A stretch of 64,000 nt of DNA from Paraescarpia echinospica. Lineage: Eukaryota; Annelida; Polychaeta; Sabellida; Siboglinidae. This document shows, piece by piece, positions 22,335-35,200 of this stretch. The DNA is taken from NCBI GenBank assembly GCA_020002185.1, contig CM034534.1, positions 38,175,882-38,239,881 of the forward strand, in the 5' to 3' direction. The notes under the pieces are model-generated. The model did not search any database. It worked only from the letters and a program-made list of their open reading frames with translations, and was not told the origin of the DNA. Position 1 is the first letter of the stretch. Each line of letters starts with the position of its first letter. The position numbers were made by a program, and so were the translations under genes.

Positions 22335-22789
22335 GGGGTAAGACCACATTAAGGATTCGTCCGCCATTACCGACCGAAAGAGTGCCCTTGAAAATACCGT
22401 TTTGGTGTCATGTGTGAATTTTTTTCGAGCACTTTGGCATGGCACATGTCAGTCCAATGAATACTGAATGTACTACTACATTAGATCTTTCACGATGTAG
22501 CAATAAACATACGCTAGTCGCTCGCGTATTCGCACAGTGGCTATTTTGCAGAACGCACCAATATTTCAAAATCCCTCATCAGATTAGGGCGAAATTGAGG
22601 GGTGTCAGGTTTGGGTGGATTTTTCTGAAAACTGAGGTATGAGATTTTTACGAGTTTTCCACAGCACATGTGTCAATGGAGGTTAAATATGCTGTGAAAT
22701 TTTCAAGAAAATTGTTCGTCAAATTTAGCAGGAAATGAAGGAAACATTATAATGGCCGCCTATGTAAAATTTAAATGTGGTCTTACCCC
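22335..22789. mobile_element. MITE-like element with 16-bp TIRs
   Basis: GGGGTAAGACCACATT at 22335-22350 is repeated in inverted orientation at 22774-22789. Weaker complementarity continues inward (CCGCCATTA against GGCGGCCATTATA). The interior of ~455 bp has no coding capacity. The flanking target duplication is not clear. Confidence 0.6.
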
Positions 22790-23682
22790 TAATTTCCTGA
22801 GCAGCGATCGACCAGTACTCGTTTTTTTTTTTTACACGGTTGATGCGCCGTAGTGTGGCTGCTCCCGCACTCTGCGTGTAAAGTAGTCAAATATTTCATG
22901 GTTTTGAATTTTATAAAGTGTTCGTGTTTCTATATACTGAATTGTGAATATATGCGGGACATTTGCAAATCGTTCGTGCCGTGGATCTTCAGTTTTTATC
23001 GACTTTTATATTGACTTTTACTCTTGAGGCGTGGCAGCTGTGATTAACCAAGTTTGATCGGGACCGGTTTCCAACCTACATTACCTGGACGTCTATGTTC
23101 AGCCTGCCAGCGACCGGCGAAGCATGTCGTTATCCAGGATGTTTCTTCTCGGCCTACGACACTGCCGTCAACCGCCTAGCCAACCGTGGACAACAACAAT
23201 ACGGACGCTGAACTTATGTTGACCACCGACCAGACGAGGGACATCAGCCGGAACGAGGCGTATTGGACCAATAACCACGTTTGGGCCGTTGAATGTGAGA
23301 CCTGGTATTTGTAAACAAAGCAAATCTCACCCAGGTAACACTTAAAAACTGCAGTACGAAATCGATCGCCAGTAATTATACTCCAAATGTGGCTCTGATT
23401 AATGCTACATCCCTACGCAACAAAGCGACCAACATAAGGTAATCTATCATTGAGCATTAATGGGATGTGCTGGCAATCACAGAGACGTGGCTTAAGAAGA
23501 ACAGAGACGATGCGATAATAGCCGAAGTAACCCCGCTCGGATATACACTCCAACATGTCGCTCGTGCTTCTGGTCGTGGCGGTGGAATGGCTCTTTATTT
23601 TATATTAAGTTATCTTTAACAACCATTGAACTACTCCGTTTGCTGTTCGTTAACCCGCATTGTATGAAATTCAACGTGTGGG

Positions 23683-24789
23683 TTGTCTACCACCCCCCCG
23701 GTATCAAGTAAGACATCCGGGTTAACATCGGACTATCCACACTTTGATAGCGAAACTAAATCTGAACCTCTACGTGATCTTCTTGAGTCGTTCAACCTAA
23801 CTCAACATGTACTTTCACCTACGCACACTAGTGGATATATCCTGGATTTTGTCGTCAGTAATAGTAACAACAACCTCATCTCTGCTGTAACAGTTCTTCC
23901 AGACTCAATTTCTAATCATCATCGTATTGAAATTGCAGTAAACGCACTGGAGCCACCTTCTATGCAAAACGTAATTGACAAATTAGTGGCGCTTAGAATA
24001 TCCACACAAGTCTCTAATCAGGAAATTAATGACAGCTACCAATCGACGTATCGAAAACACCATTCGACGGAAACGGTTTTACTCTACGTTACCAATGCCA
24101 TCATATCAGCCATGGACAACAAACAAGGCACATCACTGGTTCTCATCGATTTTACTGCAGCTTTTGAGACAATTAACCATGCCATCTTCATTCGACGACT
24201 ACGATTGCGCTACGGCTTTGTTGACAAAGCATTAGACTGGGTAGTATCGTACCTGCAGGGACGAACTCAGCGCGTCGTAATTGGTGACACATTTTCGGGT
24301 ACAACTCCTCTGACGTCAGGTGTCCCGCACGGCTCCGTCCTAGGCCCACTGCTCTTCTCGTTGTATGTGCAACCAATTGGCGATATCATCAGAAAACATG
24401 GCTTTTGCTACCACCTCTACGCTGATGACTTACAACTCTACTCCCACTTTGATCTCAGTACAACCGCTTACGTTGCTGTTTTACGTCGAATGGAAGCATG
24501 CCTGGATGACATAAAACATTGGATGGCGCGGAATTACATGTGCATGAATGACAGCAAGACCGAATACATTCCAGTGATGCCTAAGTCAGCCCCTGCACTT
24601 GTGGATGGCATCGTAATACGTGTTGGTGACTGTACAATTGCAGCTTCACGATGTGTCCGGAATCTCAACGTGGACAGACTCCTAAACATGAAAAACAAGC
24701 GTCACAAACCATTAGTGTGTGCGCATTCCACCTACGCCACATTAATCAAATCAGCCGATTTTTGCCTAAAACAACAAAGGAACGCATAG
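23683..24789 (+). pseudogene. L2 ORF2, endonuclease remnant plus reverse transcriptase
   Basis: 368 open codons carrying the last endonuclease block, a junction where the RT N-terminal region is missing, and the RT palm with FETINHA, SGVPHGSVLG and YADD. The frame is lost at about 24660. The protein would copy L2 RNA at the target site, but the internal deletion and frameshift make this copy inactive. Confidence 0.7.
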
Positions 24790-25274
24790 TCAACGCCATA
24801 ATAACATCGCGGCTGGACAATTGCAACTCAAGCATATATGGAACATCTGCAAACAACATCGCTCGTCTGCAACGAATTCACAACTCGGCCACTTGTCTGA
24901 TATTGCGTCCCCCGCAGACTGATAGTGGTGCTCTGCTGTTGCATGATCTGCACTGGCTACCCGTTGCTCGCAGAATCGAGTTCAAAATATTGGTGTTTAC
25001 CTACAAGGCAATGCATGAAAATGTTCCCGTTTACTTGCGTAATCTCGTGTGTCCTTACAGACCCGCTAGATCACTGCGGTCTGCTGACAACAACATATTG
25101 TCCGTAACGCGTACTCGTGTCAAAGCTGGTGCCAGTTCGTCCGAGGTGGCCGCTGCAACTCTCTGGGACACTCCACCTAATTACATTAAATCTTCGGACA
25201 CTCTTGGCAGTTTTAGATTTAAACACATTTATTTAGAATATCCTTCTAAACGAACGCTGGTAACTTGTTTGTGA
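24651..25274 (+). pseudogene. L2 ORF2, C-terminal part after the frameshift
   Basis: Continues the same protein one frame over: LRHINQISRFLPK, IITSRLDNCNS, LHWLPVARRIEF, then a stop near 25274. It overlaps the upstream frame by ~140 bp because the ancestral frame switched within the overlap. Confidence 0.7.
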
Positions 25275-25639
25275 CTGTCCTCAGTGATCCTGTGGAGTTA
25301 TTTATATTAGTAATATTTTAGAACTATTTATTTATTTGAATTGATACAGCTATATTTTAGTGATTAACTTATGCATTGTAATTTATTAATTATATTGTAC
25401 TGTGTTCATTTTAAGTTAACATCTTACTACCATATTCCAAATATGTTGTTGCCTTTTACTTAATTTATTTATTAATATATTTATTACTATTGCATTGCAC
25501 AATTTTTAGTTTAAATGATAGTGTTAGTTAGTTGAGTTTAATGGTCATGACGCATGATGTATTGTAAAGCGCCACGAACAATTGTGGATTTGGCGCTATA
25601 ACAAATTTAATATATCATTATTATTATTATAACATAATT

Positions 25640-26112
25640 GACTGTAACCTATGTAGGGATGGTGGGGGGTCGATGGGCATTACGTGACAAATGTGTTTGG
25701 GGTCTCAAAAATTTCCACAAATATCATTACATATTTTATGGATGGCTACTAAAAAGATAAAGCGACATAATTATTTGATTATTAATTCTGTATTTCCTGT
25801 GCATAGTTAACGTATACGTTGATCAGCAAATTAATTATTTAAAAGATTCACGTAAGTATTAATGAAACCACTTCATAATTCAATTACTGTACACTTTGTC
25901 TTTGATATTTGTTCTTGTTTTCATCAAATTACAAACCCTACAATTTTTTTAGAACATCAAAATGAAAGATGTTCCATGTGATTTGTCGCCCAATCCCCTA
26001 CATTTATAGCTGCCTCTGATGTGCCCGGAGAGTATATGCAAGTCTTTTTCCACATTTTTATAGCATTCTGTTTCAGTAAAGGACGTATCCGCGACGAAGC
26101 TAAAACGACAAC
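25640..26112 (+). promoter_or_regulatory. HYKK upstream region, possible 5' exon
   Basis: Between the L2 tail and the HYKK start there is no other gene. A pyrimidine-rich acceptor-like site ends in AG at 25951-25952. If used, the 5' leader would contain a short upstream frame starting at ATG 25961 and ending at TAG after 15 codons. No TATA box or transcription start can be fixed by eye. Confidence 0.25.
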
Positions 26113-26386
26113 ATGCACAATGCAGCGGGCGATACTACTGCTGCCACCATGCTGCAGCCAGGACAAACTATCAAGCCTCAGTTGTCCGAACAGACTGCAA
26201 TTGGTCTGATTGAGTCACTGTTTGGTCTACATGTAAAGACCATCAAAGAACTGAACAGTTACGATGATCGCAACTACTTCATCACTGTAGGCAGTCACTA
26301 TGACAACCCACACATCGCAGAGCTCTCGTCTCATGGTTACGTCTTCAAAGTTCTCAACTCCATGGATTCACACAAGAAACATGTTG
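26113..26386 (+). CDS. HYKK: HYKK coding exon 1
   Basis: Encodes about 91 residues: a variable leader, then LSEQTAIGLIESLFGL and ELNSYDDRNYFITVG, the N-lobe of the kinase-like fold. The donor GTAAGT at 26387 is strong; the exon ends in phase 1. Confidence 0.88.
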
Positions 26387-29300
26387 GTAAGTAGCTGTGG
26401 TGGGTGTAGTTATAACATCTCTAATGGTACATGTTATCTTAGATGCTGAGAGTGCAGTGATGTTCCATGTGGTACATGTCATTTGCGATGTTGAAAGTGT
26501 GGTGATGTTCCGCATGGTACATGTTATTTGAGATGCTGAGATTGCGATGATGTTCCGTGTGGTACATGTTATTCGAGATGCTGAGAGTGTGATAATGTTC
26601 CATGTGGTACATGTTATTCGAGATGCTGAGAGTGCGATGATGTTCCATGTGGTACATGTTATTCAAGATGCTGAGAGTGCAATGATGTTCCATATGGTAC
26701 ATGTTGTTTGAGATGCTGAGAGTGCGATGATGTTCCATGCGATACATGTTGTTTGAGATGCTGATAGTGCGATGATGTTCCATGTGGTACATGTTATTCG
26801 AGATGCTGAGAGTGAGATGCAGCGGGAACTACACAAGGCTGGTTTCAAATGTCCTCTGCCGATGCTCAATGTCTGCGGTCAAGACAACAGTTTGGAGAAG
26901 ATCAAGACAGAAAACACACGACCAGACGACCCAGAGAACAACAACTGTGAGTGGGCACATGGTGTCAACACACTGTGTGTTATTTCTATTAATGTAACAA
27001 TATTTTGTGTTTTTTAATAATTGTTCAAATAAAATATGTTCATCAAATATAATTATGTTCTTACTGTCTGTTTCTTAGTCGCTCTACCGGCCAACATGTC
27101 TGTCCATCTCTCTCCCTACAAAAACCTGTCCAATATTGGGTCCTTCAGCACACACATGGAGTTATGTTCAACCTCCAGATAAGTTGGACTTTGTTGACAT
27201 TGAGACATCCTAATGTTCACCTTGCTCACCTTGACGGCCTTATCCCAATCAATAAAGGGTCGGCATAGTCCTCCTCCTTCACTCCATGCGATCTAGGGCC
27301 ATATCCACTGTAACGCCTATGTCCCTCATGTCCTCTTTGATTTGTTGTTTCCACGTCTTCCTTGGGCATCCTCGCCTTCTGACAACTAACTGGTAACGCT
27401 AAGCTCATCATACTGTGGATGACGTTGTTCTTATCTCGTCGTTGCACATGACCGAACCATCGTAGACGGCCACTTCGCATGACCTCGTCGATTGGCGGGA
27501 GGTTCAGTACCTGTCTTATTTCTTCATTTCGGATGTGATCCAACCTTGACACTCCGAGGATCCCGCGAAGTATCCTCTTCTCTGTGCTGGCAACTTTCCT
27601 CTTGTTGTTGGTCTTCATTGCCCAACATTCACTTCCATACGTTAGGGTGGGTCTGATGATGACCTCGTACACCTTCGATTTGAGTCTTAGGGGCATCTTC
27701 TTATCGTACAGGACCCCGGTCAGTTTCCGCCAGCTCGACCACGCGGCTTGCACGCCTAGGTCCACGTCTCTGTCGATTGTTCCATATTTATCTATTACTG
27801 ATCCCGGATACTTGAAATGGTCTACATTCCTCAGGGCTTCTCCGTTCAGTTGTATATTATGTTCAGCGGTCTCCCTTGTTATCAGATATTCTGTTTTGGC
27901 CTCGTTAATCTTCAGCCCATTGTCCATCAAAACATTGTTCCATCTTTGGACTCTATCTTGGGTACCCACCACTGTCGTGTCATTGATTACCAGGTCGTCT
28001 GCGTAGAGTAATTCCCATGGTGGCTTAGAGCACACTTCCTGAGATACCATGTCAACCAGCATGATGAGTAGGAACGGGCTAAGCGCTGAACCTTGGTGGA
28101 GGCCAAAGATGACTTCTAATTTTTCGCTGGTTCCTCGCTTTGATTTCACACACGTGGTAGCACCTTGGTACATGTCCTGCACTGGATGGATGGATTCAGT
28201 GCCATGTAAATTAATGCTTTGATTACTTCAGGGTATGCATTCTAGGTGTCTCATGCTATCCTCCAATCATTGCCAAAGAATGCAGACGTCGTATTGCACC
28301 TCGGTTAAAACGTAGTAACTGGCAAGGACGTCGACTTGTATGTTCACAGAGCATGACAGATGCCGTTACCATGGTGATGGATAAAGCTATTGCCTGTACC
28401 AAAGGCTATCTAAATGTATGCAGCTGAAGAAAAATGAAAATATGACTAGCTCGTACATCTTAATTATCGGAAACAGAAGGACACCCTTGTCCACAGTATG
28501 TATCAAATATGGTGTTGGTCCCCTTTCCAAAACTGTCTGCACATGTACCAGCAGTTGCGCGTCAGTTTCCTCGAGGTCACACTGTAGCATATCATAGTTG
28601 CACCTACTGATGACCACTGAGGTTCCTGATGTGGCAAACACGTCCTTTCAACCTAGATATTGGAGATTTGGTGGTGAGTATTGCAAAAAGCTCGTGTTTC
28701 TTGGTGACACACGACTCGCGATGGAAGTATATCCAGTTTATTGGTACTGTGTTGTCTCTGGTTACCTTCACCCGGGTCTCGTTACCACGCTGCTCTCTTG
28801 TGGATTATTTGATGCTGCTAGGGAGGTACATGTCCCAGACAATGTCAACACTGTTGGAGTTAACTAAGTGTCTCATGATGTGAGGATTAACAACAGTGTC
28901 TGTACTCATCAAACGTGGTTATGTTGGTTGTGGAAGGGAGATGGGAAAGACGGAGGGTACGGATGAGTTTCTTGTCTAAAACATGCACACATGTAAAGGT
29001 TCTTTGCTGCAAGACGATGTATAACCGAGAGAAGAGGATCATTCAGTTCTTCAGCATTGAAATGTTTCCTGCTTGCTTGGTTTTGGACTGTGGCGTATGG
29101 CATTTGTAGTGGGCGAGTGAACTCTTCTTTAATGGGACATGGGTGGAATGCATTATGTCAACGGTCACCGATTTATCATTGTTGTAGTACTAATCTAGAT
29201 AAATGTAGGAAAAAGAATACTCTCCATAAACATTAATAACCATGTTTTAATCAAACATTAAATTTCAGAAATGCCAATGCAAGAGATTTATGCGTAAATT

Positions 29301-32175
29301 GGAGGTCTTGTAATAGCAAGAACTTATGTGTAAATTGTGGGTCTCATTGTATTATGGAATTGTGTATAAATATAAGTATTTCATGTTATGAAAATGGTCA
29401 CAGATCAGCTTTATTTCCAAATGCATTGCACATGTGCTCTTAAGTCAATGGCACATAACAGCATGTTAATATGTATTTAATGTGTTACATTAAATACATT
29501 ATATGTGGACATAAATTTAATATTGAATAAATTATATGTAAACTAAAATGTTTGTGGCTTTATAGGTATGGTAGAAACAAATATTTTATTATATTATTAC
29601 AAACAGATATACTATTCACAAGTATAAGAACCAGAACTTAGCATTGTATTTTTTCGAAGTTTGTTACCATGGCCTGGGTGACGGAGGCATGCGTAATTAA
29701 TTTACTATTTGTGACCTTTGGCCTTGCTGGTGGAGCATTTTTATGTTATAAAATAATTTGTTTCATTTATAATGTGTTCCAGTTCTAATATTTACATATA
29801 TACATGGATTACATGAAACGTGTACATAGTGTAGATGGATCGACTGACATTATTTGAGTATAGATTGAAAGGGATTACACTTCGTTCTACAACTTAGTAC
29901 AAGATCAGCAAGCTGACGGTAGGCGATAATAGGGAACCTGCGGCCGCAAGCGCGGTTCACGGTGCTCGTCTAAAGCTTATATGTAATATCAACTACAGGC
30001 AAGACCCAAGAAGATTATAATTAAACAGTTGTTGTTGTCTAGTCAACGCAAGGCATGATTTAAACAACCCCTTTTCGCTTTGTTTCCGAGCGGCGTTGAG
30101 GCTTGAGGATTGGTCCAACATCCCTAGTAATAATCATGAGATTTAGCTCAGTGTCTGAGACTGAGTGACCGATTGCAATTAACTCACTGACACTGGGACT
30201 GGTATTGACCGGTACTGAACTCTTTCTGTTGACCCAGAAAAACATACTCGAGTCAGCCGGAAACAAAACCCAATTAGGCCATGCCGAGTTCGGAAAATAA
30301 GATTGAAAAAAACTTGTTTGGGTTTTACTGAAAATCCAGGAGATTGGTTCTCCTTTCCAGAAGATCGGGAGATTTGGTGTATTTCCGGGAGTTTCCCAGC
30401 GAATGCAGGAGACTTAACATGTATACATAACTTATGTCATGGGAAAGTGTAATAAAACGGCATAGGGCTAAGGGTTCAGTGGGGGGGAGTGAGAAATTAT
30501 GGACCCACCCAAAATATATGCTAATTCTGGTCAAATACTGAAATTGTGTTCAAGGAAGCAACAAAACAGTTGTGTTGGTGCTTTTATTTGGTAAGCCCCA
30601 TATAATCCTGTCACAAAATGTAGTAAAACGGCATATTTCGGTCCAATGATGGACCCACCCAAACAATTTGCTACCTCCAATCAAAAAGTGAAATGTTATT
30701 GTTTAAACTTTAATGAACCAACACACAATATTGGTGCTTTTATCCGGTCTATACCACATCACCTGGAAAAATATAGTAATGTAGCATATATATATATTCT
30801 AACGGGGTGAAAACTTATGGACCCACCCAAAAAATTGCTGATTCCAATCAAAAAGTGAAATCTTATTGTTCAAAGATGCACCAAAAAATGTGGTGCTTTT
30901 ATCCGGTCTGTCCCCATCAAATTGCTAAGGTGCATGATTATAAGTGATGACATTCACAACACAGACCTGTACACTGCAGGAGTTCAATGGCAGCTGTAAC
31001 TGAAAAAAAACCAATGTTTTTTTGGAAAATACCATATGTACGATGGTAATTCAGTGTAAATGAAACGGCTACCACCCCTCTTTGAGACCAATTTCATGTA
31101 ATATCATTATTCTGTGGTAGACAGATTAAACAAAAAATTAACAACATACTTCAGTATATGGGAGGTTAAACACAAAACAAATTATTAACAAGTACAGATT
31201 TTATTTAAACACATTTTCTTCCTCTATATTTGGTTTGTCCATACCATTGTATCTTTCCTTTTTAAAATTATAGTTAGGCTGGGCTTTCATGGCCAAATCT
31301 TTGATGTTTTTGTCTTTGAATTGTAAGAAATGTGTTAGTTACTAGGGTTGTTTTGTAAATAAATAAATATAGCACCAAATGTAGTTAAAAAGTTCTACTT
31401 TTAGACATTTTAAATATAAAATAAGTAAAGTACCAATTCAACATAAAACTAAAAATTATCTTTAAATTATCATTGTATCGTATAAACACTCGAAACTAAA
31501 TTAAAACAGTCTTAACACCTAGTCTAACAGTCATGAAAATAGAATGTCCTCTGAAACACTGCCTCACAGTTCAGTTCACGCATTGCCACCTTTCCTCTTA
31601 GCTTCCTTGATAAAGCCACCAGGAACTTGTTGACGTGTCTCTGTCTGTTGCCAGGTTCAGAAGACACTGAGTCCAGTCTTCACGTTGTGCGACTGTTGAC
31701 CTTTCAACCCGGCATCCTCATATGTGAGATTGCCTACACACCAGAGGTGCTGCACCAGGTCGGCAAATACATTGGAGCCATTGACCGCACCCTTCACGTG
31801 AGTCACATGCAACTATCTTGCTGCTGGTTTATTTCCCTGAAATATTCCTCAAGCAATGAGGAAGTTTATAGTGATTTTCATGGGTGAATTGACTGGCTGT
31901 GTTGTGGAACTTTGCTGATACAGCAACACTGAATTTGTTAATATTTATGACAGTCATGGTCTTTCATCTCATAATATTTTGAGAATTATACACACTTTGT
32001 GGTTGATTTAAATGTTATTTCTACAATGAACGTGTTGTTGCAATAAAATACTCGCTAATAAATCATCACAATTGAAATTGTAATGTAATGGTTTTAGCAG
32101 ATGATTTATTGTTATGTAAATTCCTGTTTTATGTAATTTCTTAACATGAATGCTGCAGCATTAACATGACATATA

Positions 32176-32208
<33 letters not shown>

Positions 32209-35200
32209 ATGTTGGTAATTTTGGTGTATTTTAGATTTGAAGTATTTGGACATTTTGATTATAAGAAGCATCCAACTAGCAGTGTGTCAGTCAACCAGTC
32301 GGTTTACAACTTTACATTCTATTTAAATAAAACGACTTTGTCTGTTCAGTAAGCTAATCATTAGCAGGATTTTGCCACCAAATTGGTGTTATTTTACACC
32401 GTAACTTCAGTAAACTGCAGTTAACGTCATCTACTTCTGTAACAGGTCTGTCTACAATATGAATGTCTTGCTACATTTCACAAGTGCAACAATCAAATTG
32501 TGAACACTATTTGGGGTTATTAAAAGCGATTTGGCGAGCAGTGTACCTTCAACATATCTACTGTAGTCTTCAAAACAATATATAAATGATTAAAATCAGG
32601 AAGAGAAAAGGTCAGTTGAAGTCTTTCTAGAAACTCTCGTCCATGTAGCAAATAAAAAAACATACACCGTAATGGGACACAGGAAGGACAGGAGTCAAGT
32701 ATTTAACAAGATTTAACAAGATTTAGCAAGATTGCCAGTCAAAGAATTAACTCTAGATGACAGGTGGACAAGAAAGCCTTTTGGCTTATTGAGAGTCCAA
32801 CCCTTTTTATCTATGTGTATCCCGCCCTTCTGTGTTGATTTAATTTTTAAACATATTCACGCTACTAGCACCCATACAATCAGCAGATAATCTGTTCCAT
32901 TCATTTATAGTCCTTTGTGAAAATGAGAACTTTCTTATATCTAATCTACACTGCACCTTTACTAATGTAATGTCCTCTAGTCCTATCTTTTTTAACTGAA
33001 ATAAAATTGTGTGTATTTTCAAAACCATTCAATATTTTAGACACTTCTATCTAATCACCTCTCAATCTCCTGGTCTCTGGTGTTGTTAAAACACATTCTT
33101 TTATGCATAGTTCATAACTAAGATCCCTCAGTTTTGGTATAATTTTAGTTTCTCTCCGCTGTACTCTTTCTAGCATATCTATGTCCTTGCGATATGGCCT
33201 CCATGCTTGTATACAATATTCTAAATGAGGCCTTACTATTGTGTTGTATAGCGGTATTATTAGTTGTTTTTCATTATACGCGATATTTCGCCTAATTAAT
33301 CCAAGGATTTGATTTCCCTTTGAAGCTGCAATTCCGCACTGCTCTGAAAGCTTCACATCAGCACTAATAGTTAACTCTAAGTCCTTTTCATTTACTTAGT
33401 ACAGTACCTCCCATTGTATACTGTACATTTTCGTTCCCATGTCCTATGTGGAGGCATTTACATTTGCCACTTTTTAAACCATTTGATCAACCTGTCAAGA
33501 TCATTTTGTAAATGCTGTCTATCTCCATCACGTTTATTCCTTCTAAACACTTTTGAATCATCTGTAAATTTCAACACCTTGCTTGTTATATTATCATCGT
33601 CCAAATTGTTGATATATATTAAGAATAATATAGGTCCCAGTACTGATGCCTGTGGTACCCCACTCAAAACTCATTTCCAGTTTGAAGCCTCCCATCAACC
33701 ACTACCCGTTGTCTTCTGTCAATCAGCCATTTTCTATCCAGTTCAGTATACCATTTCCTATGCCATAGGCTTTTAGTTTAAGCAGTTGTTGAAAGCTTTC
33801 TGAAAATCTAAGTAGATGATATCTACTGGTGATCCCTTGTCTATCCACTTAGTGATATCTTCCAAAAAAACAACATATTTGTTAAGTATGACCTCGCTTT
33901 TAGAAACTCATGTTAATATATGTTTATTAAGTTATGTTTAACAAGAAAATCCACCATGTGATCTTTAATTACCCGTAGTCTTTTTAATAATTTGCAAATG
34001 ACTGATGTTAAACTCACTGGTCTGTAGTTCTCTGACTTGTTTCTCGAACCTTTTTTAAATAACTGTATGATGTTTGCTTCTTTCGATTCTAAAGGAACCA
34101 CTCCCTCTTCTAATGACAAGTTGAAAACTGTTGCAAGCGGTATGCTAATTTGTTCTACATTTTGCAATATTAGTTTGGGCAGAATCCCATCCACTCCAGG
34201 TGAGTTATTATCCTTCATAGCCCTTATTTTCTTAGCTACCATTTCTGGGGTTACAATTAACTGTCCTAAATAGTATGACTCTGCCACCTGTGCCTCTGGT
34301 AATGGCAGTGAACTAATATCTTCCATGGTAAACACCGAACTATAACACTCATTCAGGTCTTCTGCTATTAAGAATCCCTCTGATGTTTATACTTCCAGCA
34401 CTATCTTCTAGAGGACCGACCTTATCCTGAACTTTCTGTTTGCTCCGAACATTTATATTATGCATAACAACTCTTGCTGTCATGTTTTATATTACACGTA
34501 CATGCTAATTTTTGTTCATAGCTTATTTCTCTTTGAATTTCTAATTTCTGTTGTAGCTTGGTTAAGTGTTACTGTATAAATGTTGTAGTCTTCATTATTT
34601 CCAGTGCGTCTATATGACTTCCACATCATTTTTTTGTACTTATTTTATCTAATGGTTTTTTTCGATAAGCGTTTCTTTCTGGACTGTTTCCCTTACTTAA
34701 GTATGGAAGACTAGTAAATAGGGAGGACTGGGGGAATAGGGGGACAGGAGTGAAATAGGGAGGTCAGGAGGAAATAAGGAAGTCAGGAGGAAAATTGGGA
34801 GGCCAGGAGTGAAATGGGGATGACAGGATTGAAATGGGGATGACAGGTGGAAAATAGGGATGACAGGAGGAAATAGTGATGCCATGATGCTGCAGATGTC
34901 ATTATCCTAATGTTGTGTTTGTCCCTAGGGTTTCTCCCACCCTGCCCTCAGTTCCCACCGCACCATGTGGAACCTGGAGAGCGTGCCCTGTCTCACACAG
35001 TTCCTGTTTGCCATCAAAGACAAGGCTCACCATCAACTGGTTGAGGACGTCATTGCCACCTTCACCCGCAACATCCTCCCAAAGCTGGGCCAGTTCCAGA
35101 GAGGTAGGACCCTAGGAGCCCCACTTTACACTGGGATGTCTTCAGAGCAGTTCTGGGTTGGTTACTGTACACACTCCAGGACCCAGCACAATTAGACGTG

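Larger units (their letters stand above)
22850..25632 (+). mobile_element. L2-like LINE, internally deleted
   Basis: An AP-type endonuclease starts at about 23383 (VALINATSLRNKAT, AITETWL near 23475, GRGGGMA near 23575) with several stops. A second endonuclease block and linker (NLTQHVLSPTHTSGYILDFV) begins at about 23690. The RT follows: TYRKHHSTETVLL, DFTAAFETINHAIF, SGVPHGSVLGPLLFSLY (Gln of PQG is His) and YHLYADDLQLY with the catalytic pair intact. The segment between endonuclease and RT is shortened, so an internal deletion removed the RT fingers. A frameshift at about 24660 separates the C-terminal part (LHWLPVARRIEFKIL). The 3' UTR ends with GGCGCTATAAC and an ATT tail at about 25615-25632. 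The 5' boundary is uncertain. Confidence 0.8.

Noticed and set aside
26439..26792. A ~118-codon minus-strand frame of 15-residue repeats across the minisatellite
   Set aside because: It follows from a 45-bp period that is a multiple of three with no stop on that strand. No start context, splice sites or known repeat protein supports it.
27083..27180. An extra HYKK exon after TTTCTTAG at about 27083
   Set aside because: Including it leads to a stop after about 30 codons, while exon 2 joins exon 3 directly in phase and matches the family without it.
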